A DNA stretch of 64,000 nt from Shouchella xiaoxiensis (GCF_016907895.1 NZ_JAFBCV010000002.1:248001-312000); one strand, 5' to 3'. Shown: positions 8,746 through 17,484, counted from the stretch's first letter. Notes: a model not told the origin generated them from the letters alone. Program-made: numbers and translations.

Positions 8746-10210
8746 TGTTTTTTTTGAAAATTTTTTTGAGTTTACCGGTGAATAATAAAATAATAATAAG
8801 AACATTTACCACCATTAAGAATAACCAAGTGGGAAGAATAAAAGATTGATCGAACCCAAACATTTCTAACAGGTCTTTGATTGCGCTAGGCGATAAAAAC
8901 GCTGTAAGTATTAAAGAAAAAATAGCAACTGCAGTTGTTTTTAAGGTATTTGAACTCTGTTCTTTTAGATGTATTATTTCTTCAATGTTCTCGGTTCGTT
9001 GTTTCACAATATCTTCTTGACTTATCAGCATCATTCTTTGTTCCATAAATAGATGTAATTTGTTCATTGAACTAAAACCAGAATCAATTCTACTCTGCAC
9101 AATACTCAAGGTATCCATTAGCCTTGTTTTTGCTAAAAGAAGATCTGTTATACTCATGTTAGTATTTATACTATTTATTAAAAACTCTCCGTTTGCATAA
9201 TCTTTTATAAGTAAGTGTTCAACCTGAACTAAACTTCCTGATAATCCAGCAAAGTATAAGGCACTTGAGTTTTCTTCTATTGATTTAGAAACAATAGAGG
9301 AAGCGCTTTTTGAATGTGCGATAACTAGTTTGTATCCATCACTTACAAAATACGAGGAATGCCGTGATATTTCATAATGGTGTTGCGGTATTTTGTGTTT
9401 TACCTGTTTATCTGTCAATCCGTTATATTTATCGACTGGCGAGTAGAGTAGTTTATGTAGTAGATGTAAGAAATTATGGTTACTACTATAAGAATCCATC
9501 TCTTTCGGTCTGAACGCATAATCCATAAGATGATATTGAACTAATCTTTTTACGGTGTAATTCTTATTCGAGAACTTACTCTTTAAATAATCGATATATT
9601 TGTCGCTAATATCAATAATGTTTTTGGGATTAATCCCAAATTTTTTAAAAGTCTTCTTACTGTCGGATAATAGTACCCCTGGTAATTGGACTTTATCATA
9701 TAATGAATAACCAGCGTTTAGTGATAGCTCATCAACGTTTTCATTAATTATTTTGTGGGAGGTATGTAAAATTGCTAACCCGCTTTTAAATACACTTAAT
9801 ATAACAGTTGCAAATTCTTTATTGTCACTATCAACAGGTTGATACATAAAAGGAATTAAAGCAACCTTAAACTTTAGATCAGTCCAATTAGAGTTTGTAA
9901 GGGAGAATTCGTCATTTGAGACCCGAACCAATAAATCCATACTATAATGAATTTTTTCCAAGTATGGTAATTGGACTATTAATTTTTCATCGCCAATATC
10001 AACAATTAATTTACTCAAATTGTCCTTTAACTTATAACTCATTTGATTGTCATTCATAGTATGGGTGTTCATTATAAGTGAAAACTTTGTTAAATATTCT
10101 CTAAGACCATTAAAATCGAAATGATAATCTTTTATTTCGTTGCTATCAAATAACCGGAAACAAGAGTAATAATCTACGAACCCTGATCTAATTATTGGTA
10201 ATTCATTCAT
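8732..10210 (-). CDS. Unknown 492-aa protein with C-terminal TM hairpin (prophage cargo)
   Basis: Not recognised. About 420 largely polar residues are followed by a likely coiled coil (RTENIEEIIHLKEQ) and two hydrophobic helices near 425-445 and 460-480, ending in a very basic tail (KLKKIFKKNIKK). This layout resembles CorA-like or membrane-anchored effector proteins, but there is no GMN motif, so ion transport is not supported. The gene is AT-rich compared with neighbouring host genes and runs opposite to the lysis genes, just inside the prophage right end, where phages carry cargo such as superinfection or abortive-infection genes. A defence role is inference only. Confidence 0.6.
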   Translation of the reverse strand: MNELPIIRSGFVDYYSCFRLFDSNEIKDYHFDFNGLREYLTKFSLIMNTHTMNDNQMSYKLKDNLSKLIVDIGDEKLIVQLPYLEKIHYSMDLLVRVSNDEFSLTNSNWTDLKFKVALIPFMYQPVDSDNKEFATVILSVFKSGLAILHTSHKIINENVDELSLNAGYSLYDKVQLPGVLLSDSKKTFKKFGINPKNIIDISDKYIDYLKSKFSNKNYTVKRLVQYHLMDYAFRPKEMDSYSSNHNFLHLLHKLLYSPVDKYNGLTDKQVKHKIPQHHYEISRHSSYFVSDGYKLVIAHSKSASSIVSKSIEENSSALYFAGLSGSLVQVEHLLIKDYANGEFLINSINTNMSITDLLLAKTRLMDTLSIVQSRIDSGFSSMNKLHLFMEQRMMLISQEDIVKQRTENIEEIIHLKEQSSNTLKTTAVAIFSLILTAFLSPSAIKDLLEMFGFDQSFILPTWLFLMVVNVLIIILLFTGKLKKIFKKNIKKP

Positions 10211-10445
10211 TAATAATCTCCATTATCTATATTTAATAATTAAAGTATAATTTATATTTATTTGTAATGTAATAAAAAAAGTTTATAGCGGAAGAACAAT
10301 TCTTATATAGCTCTAACAATACATAAAGTAGTTGGCCTGCCATGAACCCCATCCGCAACGCCCTCGCTTACACTCTGCTGCTCACTATCCATTCATCATC
10401 TTCAGATAAACTAATCCTTATATAAAATTGTATGATATACTCACT

Positions 10446-10545
10446 AAGTAACATGTAGGGCGCGTTCGCGCGCGACGCTACTGCGATCCTCTGGGATAGG
10501 CACGCGCAACAGACCTTTACTCAATGGAGTAGAGGTCTAATTTAT
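10446..10545 (+). ncRNA. Candidate small RNA in the 10211-10613 gap
   Basis: An extended -10 element (TG at 10433-10434, TATACT at 10436-10441) precedes an unusually GC-rich patch (about 10458-10510) with GCGCG/CGCGC complementarity in otherwise AT-rich DNA. The patch ends in the hairpin AGACCTTTACTC / GAGTAGAGGTCT (10511-10538) with a weak T-rich tail. No ORF with a ribosome site fits. The rest of the gap holds only AT-rich DNA and a 27-codon frame at 10343 without support. Confidence 0.35.
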
Positions 10546-10583
10546 TTGAATCCCTTTATTACATAAGTTGATTGTGTTGTACT

Positions 10584-10600
10584 ATTAACATAATGTTAAT
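10584..10600. promoter_or_regulatory. Palindrome before the lipoprotein gene
   Basis: ATTAACAT and ATGTTAAT around one central base make a near-perfect 17-bp palindrome 14 bp before the start codon at 10614. It is placed like an operator, but no regulator is known. Confidence 0.35.
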
Positions 10601-10613
10601 AAGAGGTGAGGCG

Positions 10614-11147
10614 ATGAAGCGGTTAATTGTTAGTTTACTTATTTTGTGTATTCTCTCTGGATGTGTACGAACAATTGAAGGAAATGCGCAGAAAACATTA
10701 GAACAGTTTTTCGAATATGGTGAACGTGATGTCTATAACTTAGATGTGGATCATGAGGTGCAGCAAGAAGTCGCTGAGGTATCTAGTTATGAGTTAATTG
10801 AATTACTTGAAGTAAGTGATGGATTTAGTGATATAAGAAAATATTCGAGAGAAGAATTTGAGAATGGGCAGATTGGTGCATCATACTCAACTTACGAAGA
10901 ACTCGTTCAGGACTTGTTAAGAAAAGCTGAGGCGCTTGATTTGGAGATAACTGAGCATACAAGTGATACCATTTTTTTGGACCACGGAAATACACTTTAT
11001 GACGTTACATTTAAATATGAAATAGAGTCTGTAAATCATGTAGGCATACCATATGAAGGAATTGCTATTTTTACAGTACAAGCTAGGTATGGAACTGAAG
11101 ACGAGAGGTATAGATTTTCTATTGTTAAAGATGTGGTATTAGAGTAA
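10614..11147 (+). CDS. Hypothetical lipoprotein (prophage cargo)
   Basis: 177-aa protein with a lipoprotein signal: MKRL, a hydrophobic core and lipobox LSGC with Cys17. The mature part is acidic and beta-rich in appearance, without a recognised domain. ATG at 10614 follows AGAGGTGAGG. It lies between the 492-aa gene and the right attachment repeat. It could be a phage lysogenic-conversion gene or captured host DNA; function unknown. Confidence 0.65.
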   Translation: MKRLIVSLLILCILSGCVRTIEGNAQKTLEQFFEYGERDVYNLDVDHEVQQEVAEVSSYELIELLEVSDGFSDIRKYSREEFENGQIGASYSTYEELVQDLLRKAEALDLEITEHTSDTIFLDHGNTLYDVTFKYEIESVNHVGIPYEGIAIFTVQARYGTEDERYRFSIVKDVVLE

Positions 11148-11444
11148 CTACTTAGAACATATTCGCGTACAATTCATATAATAAATTTATCGCAGCTCAC
11201 CTATCTTATAAGAAGTACTCCTTAAATCCCCTCAGTGCGAGGGGGTACATAATAATACCCCGCCAAACAGGCAGGGTACAATTGACGTGCTTCCACTAAG
11301 ATGTTTGGAAGTGTCCTCAAATTAGATTTAAAGACTTGATCAAAGTATCAATTATTATGACTTTAGTCAACAAAAGTATTAAAATATCTAGCTAAGGAAA
11401 CGCTAATAAAGTGTAGGCCTCCGTTTACACTACTTCCGAATGGA

Positions 11445-11475
11445 GAGGTTGCTCATGATGAGTAGCCTCTTTTCT
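11445..11475 (+). terminator. Terminator, copy 1 of a repeated module
   Basis: GAGGTTGCTC (11445-11454) pairs with GAGTAGCCTC (11460-11469) using wobble pairs, followed by TTTTCTT. Confidence 0.6.
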
Positions 11476-11690
11476 TGTGCATAAAAAGGCCCCGTTAAGA
11501 ACACGGGGTAAAGGGAAATGTAAAATCCGAATGGTCATATTCGGAACATCTGTTAATTGGGGGTCAACAGATAAGTTGAGAATAGCAAGATAATTAGTGT
11601 TAGTCAATATGAATAAAATTGGTTTTACTGGAGCAAAATACTACTGTGCTGACGTGAAAGTCCGTTTCCGTTACACACAACTTCCGATTA

Positions 11691-11720
11691 GAGGCTACGC
11701 CCACACGTAGCCTCTTTTCT
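11691..11720 (+). terminator. Terminator, copy 2 of a repeated module
   Basis: GAGGCTACG (11691-11699) and CGTAGCCTC (11706-11714) form a perfect 9-bp stem followed by TTTTCTTTTC. Confidence 0.72.
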
Positions 11721-11855
11721 TTTCTGCTTTCGTTGTCCCCAAAGGTGTCCCATAAGTTCAAAAAGATATAACTATATATATTAAAGTAAAAAAATGAAAA
11801 CCCTTAAAAATAAGGGTTTTCTGCATGCTATATTATGATATACTAAGCGGAGTTT

Positions 11856-11911
11856 TGTTCCGCACGCAAGTCCACCCGTGGGAAAGAGAGCAGTTCTTGC
11901 AGAATTATTAA
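11856..11911 (+). repeat. attR-like direct repeat (copy of the glnA 3' end)
   Basis: Matches 6471-6526 at 55 of 56 bases. It encodes only the last glnA codons plus TAA and is followed by the terminator expected after glnA, so the right flank is the original chromosome. Confidence 0.88.
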
Positions 11912-11921
11912 GAATTAATTA

Positions 11922-11955
11922 AACCCCTCAGCGTTGAGATGCTGGGGGGTTGTTT
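11922..11955 (+). terminator. Displaced native glnA terminator
   Basis: AACCCCTCAGC (11922-11932) pairs with GCTGGGGGGTT (11941-11951) with one mismatch, then GTTTGG. It starts 10 bp after the duplicated glnA stop codon and was presumably glnA's terminator before integration. Confidence 0.65.
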
Positions 11956-12133
11956 GGTAAGATAAAAACAATTTTATTAGATAATAACAATGTAAATAAA
12001 AACAGTTCCATTTGTGGCTTAAGCTTGTTTGTGAATATAATTTTTAACATTCTAAATAATGCCTCGCTCTAATTTCTGTTTCTCATCTATACTTTTTCAG
12101 AAATCATAAAGTCATATTTTAAAGGTGTTGCTC

Positions 12134-12316
12134 GTGTCTAAAATACAAAAAACAATCTTTTATTTAATCCTAATAAGCATTATTCCTTTCATTCTCGCCT
12201 TCTGGGACGTGATTAATGGGAAAGAGATAAATTGGTCTGAACATATTATTTTTAGTGTTGTTGTTGTGCCTTTGATTTATGTCGTTGAAAGAGTGTTGTC
12301 CATGGAAAATAGATAA
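12134..12316 (+). CDS. Small membrane protein, paralogue of 12684-12878
   Basis: 60 aa with two hydrophobic helices split by a FWDVINGKEINW loop. GTG at 12134 has AAAGGTG 6 nt upstream; an in-frame GTG at 12125 is within that ribosome site. The protein at 12684 has the same plan and a WDVIQDQPINW loop, so the two are duplicates. No known family; it lies just outside the prophage right repeat. Confidence 0.6.
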   Translation: MSKIQKTIFYLILISIIPFILAFWDVINGKEINWSEHIIFSVVVVPLIYVVERVLSMENR

Positions 12317-12461
12317 TGGAGTTAGAAACTTACTTTATAATGTAAAGATAAAGTTTGCCTTGCAAAAAACATACTTTTTTACCATTATTAAGAGTTCGTG
12401 ATCTCTAATAACCTAGCCAACTAGTCAAATCCCCTTTATACTAAAGAAAAAGGGAGAGATA

Positions 12462-12596
12462 ATGATGTTTGAAGTGATTGACTATGGCACGATGCTTTAT
12501 CAACTCATTACGCTTGTTCTTATCGGCGGATTTGGGTTTCTTCTTGTCTACTTTTTAATTGCTGGCATTCGTTATTTTTCAAAAGGTAGACGCTAA
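12462..12596 (+). CDS. Small single-TM protein (DUF4083-like)
   Basis: 44 aa: a short polar start (MMFEVIDYGTMLYQ), one long hydrophobic helix and a basic end (RYFSKGRR). AGGGAGAGA lies upstream. It resembles the tiny Bacillus DUF4083 membrane proteins, but the call rests on shape and the starting motif only. It sits between the two paralogous small membrane proteins. Confidence 0.5.
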   Translation: MMFEVIDYGTMLYQLITLVLIGGFGFLLVYFLIAGIRYFSKGRR

Positions 12597-12683
12597 TACG
12601 TTGCGTACGGTTCGTCATCCTTAGTCATTTTTAGTTTGAATACATCACAGAGAAGAGTTGTACTCGCAGGAGGTTTCATCATC

Positions 12684-12878
12684 ATGTTTACGAAGCGCTT
12701 TATAATCATGTACACCGTTTTGGTTTTTCTCATACCCGGTTTGTTTACGTTATGGGACGTGATTCAAGACCAGCCAATTAATTGGTTCAGCAATTTTATG
12801 TACGGCGTTAGTCTGGCGTTCTTAATCATGTTGCTAGAATTGTTTTTGGTTGGAAAAAGACCGAATGAAGAAGAATGA
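12684..12878 (+). CDS. Small membrane protein, paralogue of 12134-12316
   Basis: 64 aa with two hydrophobic helices, a conserved WDVIxxxxINW loop shared with the 12134 gene, and a charged tail. ATG at 12684 follows a strong AGGAGG (12669-12674). A longer in-frame start at 12636 has no ribosome site. Function unknown. Confidence 0.62.
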   Translation: MFTKRFIIMYTVLVFLIPGLFTLWDVIQDQPINWFSNFMYGVSLAFLIMLLELFLVGKRPNEEE

Positions 12879-12970
12879 GCGCTGAATGTTTCATAATAGA
12901 AATAGATTAAAATCGTGTTGTGTAAAGAGGTAGATTACGCAACGCTTTTTTTTTTTGCGTTAATTGTTGT

Positions 12971-13057
12971 TTAGCTGAACCAGATGATGTAAATAATCGT
13001 CGACACAACAAAGTATGTTAGCATGCCTGCCAAAAAGATAAGCACGTTCTTTTTCAT
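12971..13057 (-). CDS. Tiny single-TM peptide
   Basis: 28 aa: MKKN, one hydrophobic helix, ending IIWFS. A strong GGAGGTGGAAGG lies just upstream on the minus strand, which is the main reason to call it. Function unknown; such peptides are easily missed. Confidence 0.5.
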   Translation of the reverse strand: MKKNVLIFLAGMLTYFVVSTIIYIIWFS

Positions 13058-13128
13058 CCTTCCACCTCCATCGTTAAAAGAGTGAGCAAGTGAAGCGCTT
13101 TATTCAAGGATAAAACAGTTCTTTACAT

Positions 13129-13157
13129 TTGACTACCGATCAAACGTTCGCTATAAT
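13129..13157 (+). promoter_or_regulatory. dinB promoter with LexA box in the spacer
   Basis: TTGACT (13129-13134), 17-bp spacer, TATAAT (13152-13157). The spacer contains CGATC-AAAC-GTTCG at 13137-13150, one base away from the Bacillus LexA consensus CGAAC-N4-GTTCG. LexA bound here would block RNA polymerase, making dinB an SOS gene. Confidence 0.78.
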
Positions 13158-13191
13158 GAAAAGACTAAACGAACAGAGAGGGATTTCAACC

Positions 13192-14313
13192 ATGGGATCT
13201 TTTGACGGCATTCAGTTACCTGAACCTTATCGTGATACAACTCGAAAAATCATTCATATTGATATGGATGCTTTTTTTTCAGCGGTGGAAGAGCGCAACA
13301 ACCCTGCGCTTGTTGGCAAACCGGTGATTATTGCGAAAGATCCGCGTAAAACGGGCGGCAAGGGAATTGTTTCGACCGCTAACTACGAAGCGCGTAAGTT
13401 CGGCGTCCACTCGGCAATGAGTGCCTATGAAGCTTTAAAAAGATGTCCTGACGGTATATTTGTTCAAGGCAATTATCAGGCATATCGGGATGCTTCTAGT
13501 CAAATACGTGAGATTATGCATCGCTATACGGATCTTGTGGAGCCGATGTCGATTGATGAAGCCTACTTAGACGTCACGAGCAATCATAAACAGGAAACGA
13601 GTGCGATTAAGCTCGCCCGCAGCATTCAACGAGATATTTGGAAGGAGACGCAGTTAACGAGCTCCGCTGGGGTATCCTATAACAAATATTTAGCTAAGAT
13701 TGCATCCGATATGAAAAAGCCGGCGGGGATAACGGTTATTACACCGGAAAAAGCGCTTGATTTTTTAAAGGATCTACCCATTGAAAAAATCCCAGGTGTC
13801 GGACCAAAAACAGCCGAAAGAATGCATCAACTTCAAATTTATACAGGCGGGGACCTCCTTCAGATGGAGCAGCTCGATTTGATTCATCATTTTGGAAAAA
13901 TGGGCTTGTCTTTATACCGAAAGGCGAGGGGGATTGACAATAAGCCATTAACAATTGACCGAGAACGAAAATCGGTTGGCAAAGAGCACACGTATGGGAA
14001 CGTGCTTCGTTCTGAAGACGACGTTCAGGTTCAATTAAAGCGGCTTGCGGGGGAAGTGGGAGCAGCGCTTGAACGGGTAGAGAAGCAGGGGAAAACGATT
14101 GTGTTAAAAATCCGCTATCGCTCGTTTGATACGCTTACGAGACGAATCAGTTTGCCCACCTATGTACAAAAAAGCGATGAGCTCTTTACCGCAGCAACCG
14201 AGTTATGGAATGAATATGGTCAAATTGAGCGAGAAGTGCGGCTGCTCGGCATATCCGTGACGAACTTAGAGCCGATACAGTATCAGCCGATTTCATTGTT
14301 TAGCTACAAATAA
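13192..14313 (+). CDS. dinB: DNA polymerase IV (Y family)
   Basis: 373-aa error-prone lesion-bypass polymerase. Seen: the metal-binding HIDMDAFFSAVEE motif near the N-terminus, the second catalytic motif with MSIDEAYLD, the thumb helix-hairpin-helix PIEKIPGVGPKT, and a little-finger domain after about 235. A longer frame from 13129 would run through the promoter, so ATG 13192, behind AGAGAGGGA, is the start. The upstream LexA box predicts damage-inducible expression. Confidence 0.93.
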   Translation: MGSFDGIQLPEPYRDTTRKIIHIDMDAFFSAVEERNNPALVGKPVIIAKDPRKTGGKGIVSTANYEARKFGVHSAMSAYEALKRCPDGIFVQGNYQAYRDASSQIREIMHRYTDLVEPMSIDEAYLDVTSNHKQETSAIKLARSIQRDIWKETQLTSSAGVSYNKYLAKIASDMKKPAGITVITPEKALDFLKDLPIEKIPGVGPKTAERMHQLQIYTGGDLLQMEQLDLIHHFGKMGLSLYRKARGIDNKPLTIDRERKSVGKEHTYGNVLRSEDDVQVQLKRLAGEVGAALERVEKQGKTIVLKIRYRSFDTLTRRISLPTYVQKSDELFTAATELWNEYGQIEREVRLLGISVTNLEPIQYQPISLFSYK

Positions 14314-14396
14314 AATAAGATAATTCCAACGATGACGAGCAGAATAAACAATACTAAGATTGTGATTAACAACGTCCAGCCATCCTCTGAGTCCAT
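14304..14396 (-). CDS. Tiny membrane peptide convergent with dinB
   Basis: 30 aa: MDSEDGW followed by one long Leu/Ile-rich helix to the end. AGGAGGGG precedes the ATG. The 3' end overlaps the dinB 3' end by 10 bp. It resembles short YjcZ-type spore-associated peptides in form but lacks their Gly-rich start. Confidence 0.5.
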   Translation of the reverse strand: MDSEDGWTLLITILVLFILLVIVGIILFYL

Positions 14397-14589
14397 AGAA
14401 ACCCCTCCTAATGATATAGACTATGCACATTTTCAAGGAGTGTGAAAAAAGCATGAATCGTTAGAATATAACGCTCTTTTATGCTTTTTTCTTACATTAT
14501 CAAGGAAGAGCAGGTTTGACTGATACGCTTTTTTGCCATATATTTAGACTTGCGAAATAAAAAAGTTCGATTAAGTACAAACGAAGGTG

Positions 14590-15813
14590 ATGGACATACA
14601 ACCGGAAAAACGAAATTTAATCATCATGTGGTTTGCCAACTTCTTTGTTGGCGCAAGTATGACAATGGTTATCCCTTTTCTGTCATTGTATATAGACTCA
14701 CTTGGACAGTATTCAGATGAAGAAGTGCAGCGGTGGGCTGGCTTTGTCTTCGGGATTTCTTTTTTAGTTGCCTTTTTTGTATCTCCCATTTGGGGGAAGA
14801 TTGGCGATCGTTTTGGGCGGAAGAAAGTATTAATTGGTACGGGATTTGGGATTGCCATTTCTGTATTTTTAATGGGCTATGTGAACTCGGTCGAAGCCCT
14901 TTTTGTTTTGCGGTTGTTTATGGGGTTAGCGACAGGGTTTATTCCTGCTTCAATGGCGCTAATTGCCGCGCAAAGCAGTAAGCGTACAGCTGGTGAAACA
15001 CTTGGGACGTTACAGACAGGAACGGTATCTGGGGGATTACTTGGCCCCTTGTTTGGAGGGCTTATTGCGGACGGAGTTGGCATGGAACTGACGTTTATTT
15101 TAACATCAGCGATTCTATGTGTGGCTGCTCTGCTTGTTGTCTTCGGTGTAAAAGAAGTGCTTTACGAGGAAAAAGGTGAAAAGAAAAAGCATTATCGTTC
15201 AAAAGAAGTAGTGCAGCATATTGTGAAGAGCCCGATGCTTATTATGGTTATGATTGTGGCTTTAATCATTCAAATGGCGTTGTTTAGCGTGCAGCCCCTG
15301 CTAGCTCTGTTCGTTGATGACTTAACGAACTCTCCAGAGAACATGGCCTTTCTAGCTGGTGTTGCCTTTTCAATAACTGGTTTAGGTAATCTTCTATCAA
15401 CGCGGCGTTGGGGACAGCTTGGTGACAAAATTGGTCATGAAAAAGTCATGCTTATTTTACTGATCTTATCGGGAATTTTATTTATCCCACAAGGCTTTGT
15501 GGATTCACTTTGGCAGTTAATTAGCTTGCGGTTTCTTTTTGGTCTAGCCGTCGGCGGCTTAATTCCCTGTACAACGGCATTTATACGGTTGTCATGCCCG
15601 GTATCAATGCAGGGAGAGGTGCTTGGCTACAATCAAAGCTTTCGTTTCCTAGGTAATGTGCTTGGGCCGGTGACGGGAGGAATGGTTGCGGCAAGCTTTG
15701 GCATTTCCTACGTGTTTATTGGTTCAGGTGTGTTGCTTTTACTGACAGCAGTTGCACTTAAGCTCGTGTTAAATGCAGGTAGGGAGAGCAGGCAAGAAGA
15801 AAATAGTGCGTAA
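14590..15813 (+). CDS. MFS multidrug-type efflux transporter
   Basis: 407-aa major facilitator protein with about 12 hydrophobic helices and the DHA1 hallmark motif GKIGDRFGRKKVL between helices 2 and 3. Motif C-like Gly-rich stretches occur near GGLLGPLFGG. GAAGG lies upstream; GTG 14587 is also in frame. It probably exports drugs or metabolites; the substrate cannot be read from sequence. It is convergent with lexA and shares its terminator. Confidence 0.85.
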   Translation: MDIQPEKRNLIIMWFANFFVGASMTMVIPFLSLYIDSLGQYSDEEVQRWAGFVFGISFLVAFFVSPIWGKIGDRFGRKKVLIGTGFGIAISVFLMGYVNSVEALFVLRLFMGLATGFIPASMALIAAQSSKRTAGETLGTLQTGTVSGGLLGPLFGGLIADGVGMELTFILTSAILCVAALLVVFGVKEVLYEEKGEKKKHYRSKEVVQHIVKSPMLIMVMIVALIIQMALFSVQPLLALFVDDLTNSPENMAFLAGVAFSITGLGNLLSTRRWGQLGDKIGHEKVMLILLILSGILFIPQGFVDSLWQLISLRFLFGLAVGGLIPCTTAFIRLSCPVSMQGEVLGYNQSFRFLGNVLGPVTGGMVAASFGISYVFIGSGVLLLLTAVALKLVLNAGRESRQEENSA

Positions 15814-15816
15814 ACT

Positions 15817-15855
15817 GAAAAACCCTCTATTACATCGTGTAATAGAGGGTTTTTC
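15817..15855. terminator. Bidirectional terminator between MFS and lexA
   Basis: Perfect 18-bp inverted repeat (15817-15834 and 15838-15855) with a 3-nt loop, A-rich on one side and T-rich on the other, serving both convergent genes. Confidence 0.9.
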
Positions 15856-15861
15856 TATGAA

Positions 15862-16494
15862 TTAATGAATCGTGCGGAATACACCAACGACTTTACCAAG
15901 AATCGTACAGTTTTCGAGAATAATAGGTTCCATTGATGAATTTTCAGGCTGTAAGCGAATGTAGTTTTTCTCTTTGAAAAAACGCTTAACTGTTGCTTCA
16001 TTATCTTCAGTCATTGCAACAATTATATCCCCGTTGTTTGCGGTCTGTTGTTGACGTACAATCACTTGATCGCCGTCGAAGATACCAGCTTCAATCATAC
16101 TCTCACCTTGGATAACAAGCGCATACGTATTGTCCGCCCCGGCTAAATGCTCAGGAAGTGGCAAGTAGTCTTCGACGTTTTCAACGGCAGTAATTGGTAC
16201 CCCAGCCGTTACTTTACCAATAATCGGAATAAAGCGTGCCGTATCGGTTTTTGTAAATGAGTCTTGATTTAAGCTCAACTCAAGCGTAAGTACTTCAATT
16301 GCTCGCGGTTTCGTAGGATCACGACGTATGTATCCTTTTTTTTCAAGGCGGGCAAGATGGCCGTGAACCGTTGAACTGGAAGCAAGACCGACGGCTTCGC
16401 CAATTTCACGTACGGATGGTGGATATCCTTTTTTCTTTACTTCGTCTTTAATAAAATCTAAGATTTCTTCTTGTCTAGTTGATAGTTTTGACAT
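15862..16494 (-). CDS. lexA: SOS repressor LexA
   Basis: 210-aa repressor. Winged HTH with [21 protein letters not shown] at residues 27-47, the self-cleavage site Ala97-Gly98 in TAGVP, catalytic Ser132 (GESM) and Lys170. RecA filaments on damaged DNA trigger autocleavage and de-repression. It is divergent from yneA-yneB, the usual Bacillus arrangement, with a LexA box between. The dinB promoter in this window carries another likely target. Confidence 0.97.
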   Translation of the reverse strand: MSKLSTRQEEILDFIKDEVKKKGYPPSVREIGEAVGLASSSTVHGHLARLEKKGYIRRDPTKPRAIEVLTLELSLNQDSFTKTDTARFIPIIGKVTAGVPITAVENVEDYLPLPEHLAGADNTYALVIQGESMIEAGIFDGDQVIVRQQQTANNGDIIVAMTEDNEATVKRFFKEKNYIRLQPENSSMEPIILENCTILGKVVGVFRTIH

Positions 16495-16583
16495 CTAAAT
16501 CACCTGCTTTCTACATATTTCCTATCAAAATCTTATCATATCGAACATACGAACGCAAACATAAGTTCTAAAAAGACTTGACA

Positions 16584-16597
16584 CGAACGCTCGTTCC
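16584..16597. promoter_or_regulatory. LexA box between lexA and yneA
   Basis: CGAAC-GCTC-GTTCC, one base from the consensus, directly after a TTGACA -35 element (16578-16583) for yneA. A weaker half-conserved site CGAAC-ATAC-GAACG lies at 16542-16555, closer to lexA. Confidence 0.78.
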
Positions 16598-16645
16598 TAT
16601 TAATCTAGTAATAGAACAAATATTCCTAGGAACGGGTGATCGTAT

Positions 16646-17484
<839 letters not shown>

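Larger units (their letters stand above)
11148..11855 (+). other. Non-coding right arm of the prophage, rich in hairpins
   Basis: No convincing gene. Inverted repeats include CCCCTC/GAGGGG near 11228, TACCC/GGGTA near 11260, CTTCCA/TGGAAG near 11291 and CCCCGT/ACGGGG near 11491. Two related segments (11408-11475 and 11652-11720) each carry CCGTTT, CTTCCGA and a terminator ending GTAGCCTCTTTTCTT. A hairpin GAAAACCCTT/AAGGGTTTTC lies near 11796. Confidence 0.5.
6527..11911. mobile_element. Decayed prophage integrated at glnA
   Basis: 5.4-kb element bounded by 56-bp direct repeats. It holds an integrase C-terminal remnant next to glnA, a small membrane protein, a holin, an amidase endolysin with two frameshifts, a long AT-rich leftward gene, a lipoprotein and structured non-coding DNA. 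Head, tail and replication genes are absent, and the integrase is truncated, so it cannot excise by itself. The orientation of the integrase toward the reconstituted glnA end is typical. Confidence 0.85.

Noticed and set aside
8732-10210. CorA-type magnesium transporter
   Set aside because: Two C-terminal TM helices fit, but the essential GMN motif is absent and the long N-terminal part is not CorA-like.
10343-10426. 27-codon frame MNPIRNALAYTLLLT
   Set aside because: No ribosome site or promoter in place and no known relative; left unannotated.
11425-11607. 60-codon minus-strand frame in the prophage right arm
   Set aside because: It runs through terminator hairpins, lacks a ribosome site and encodes no recognisable protein.
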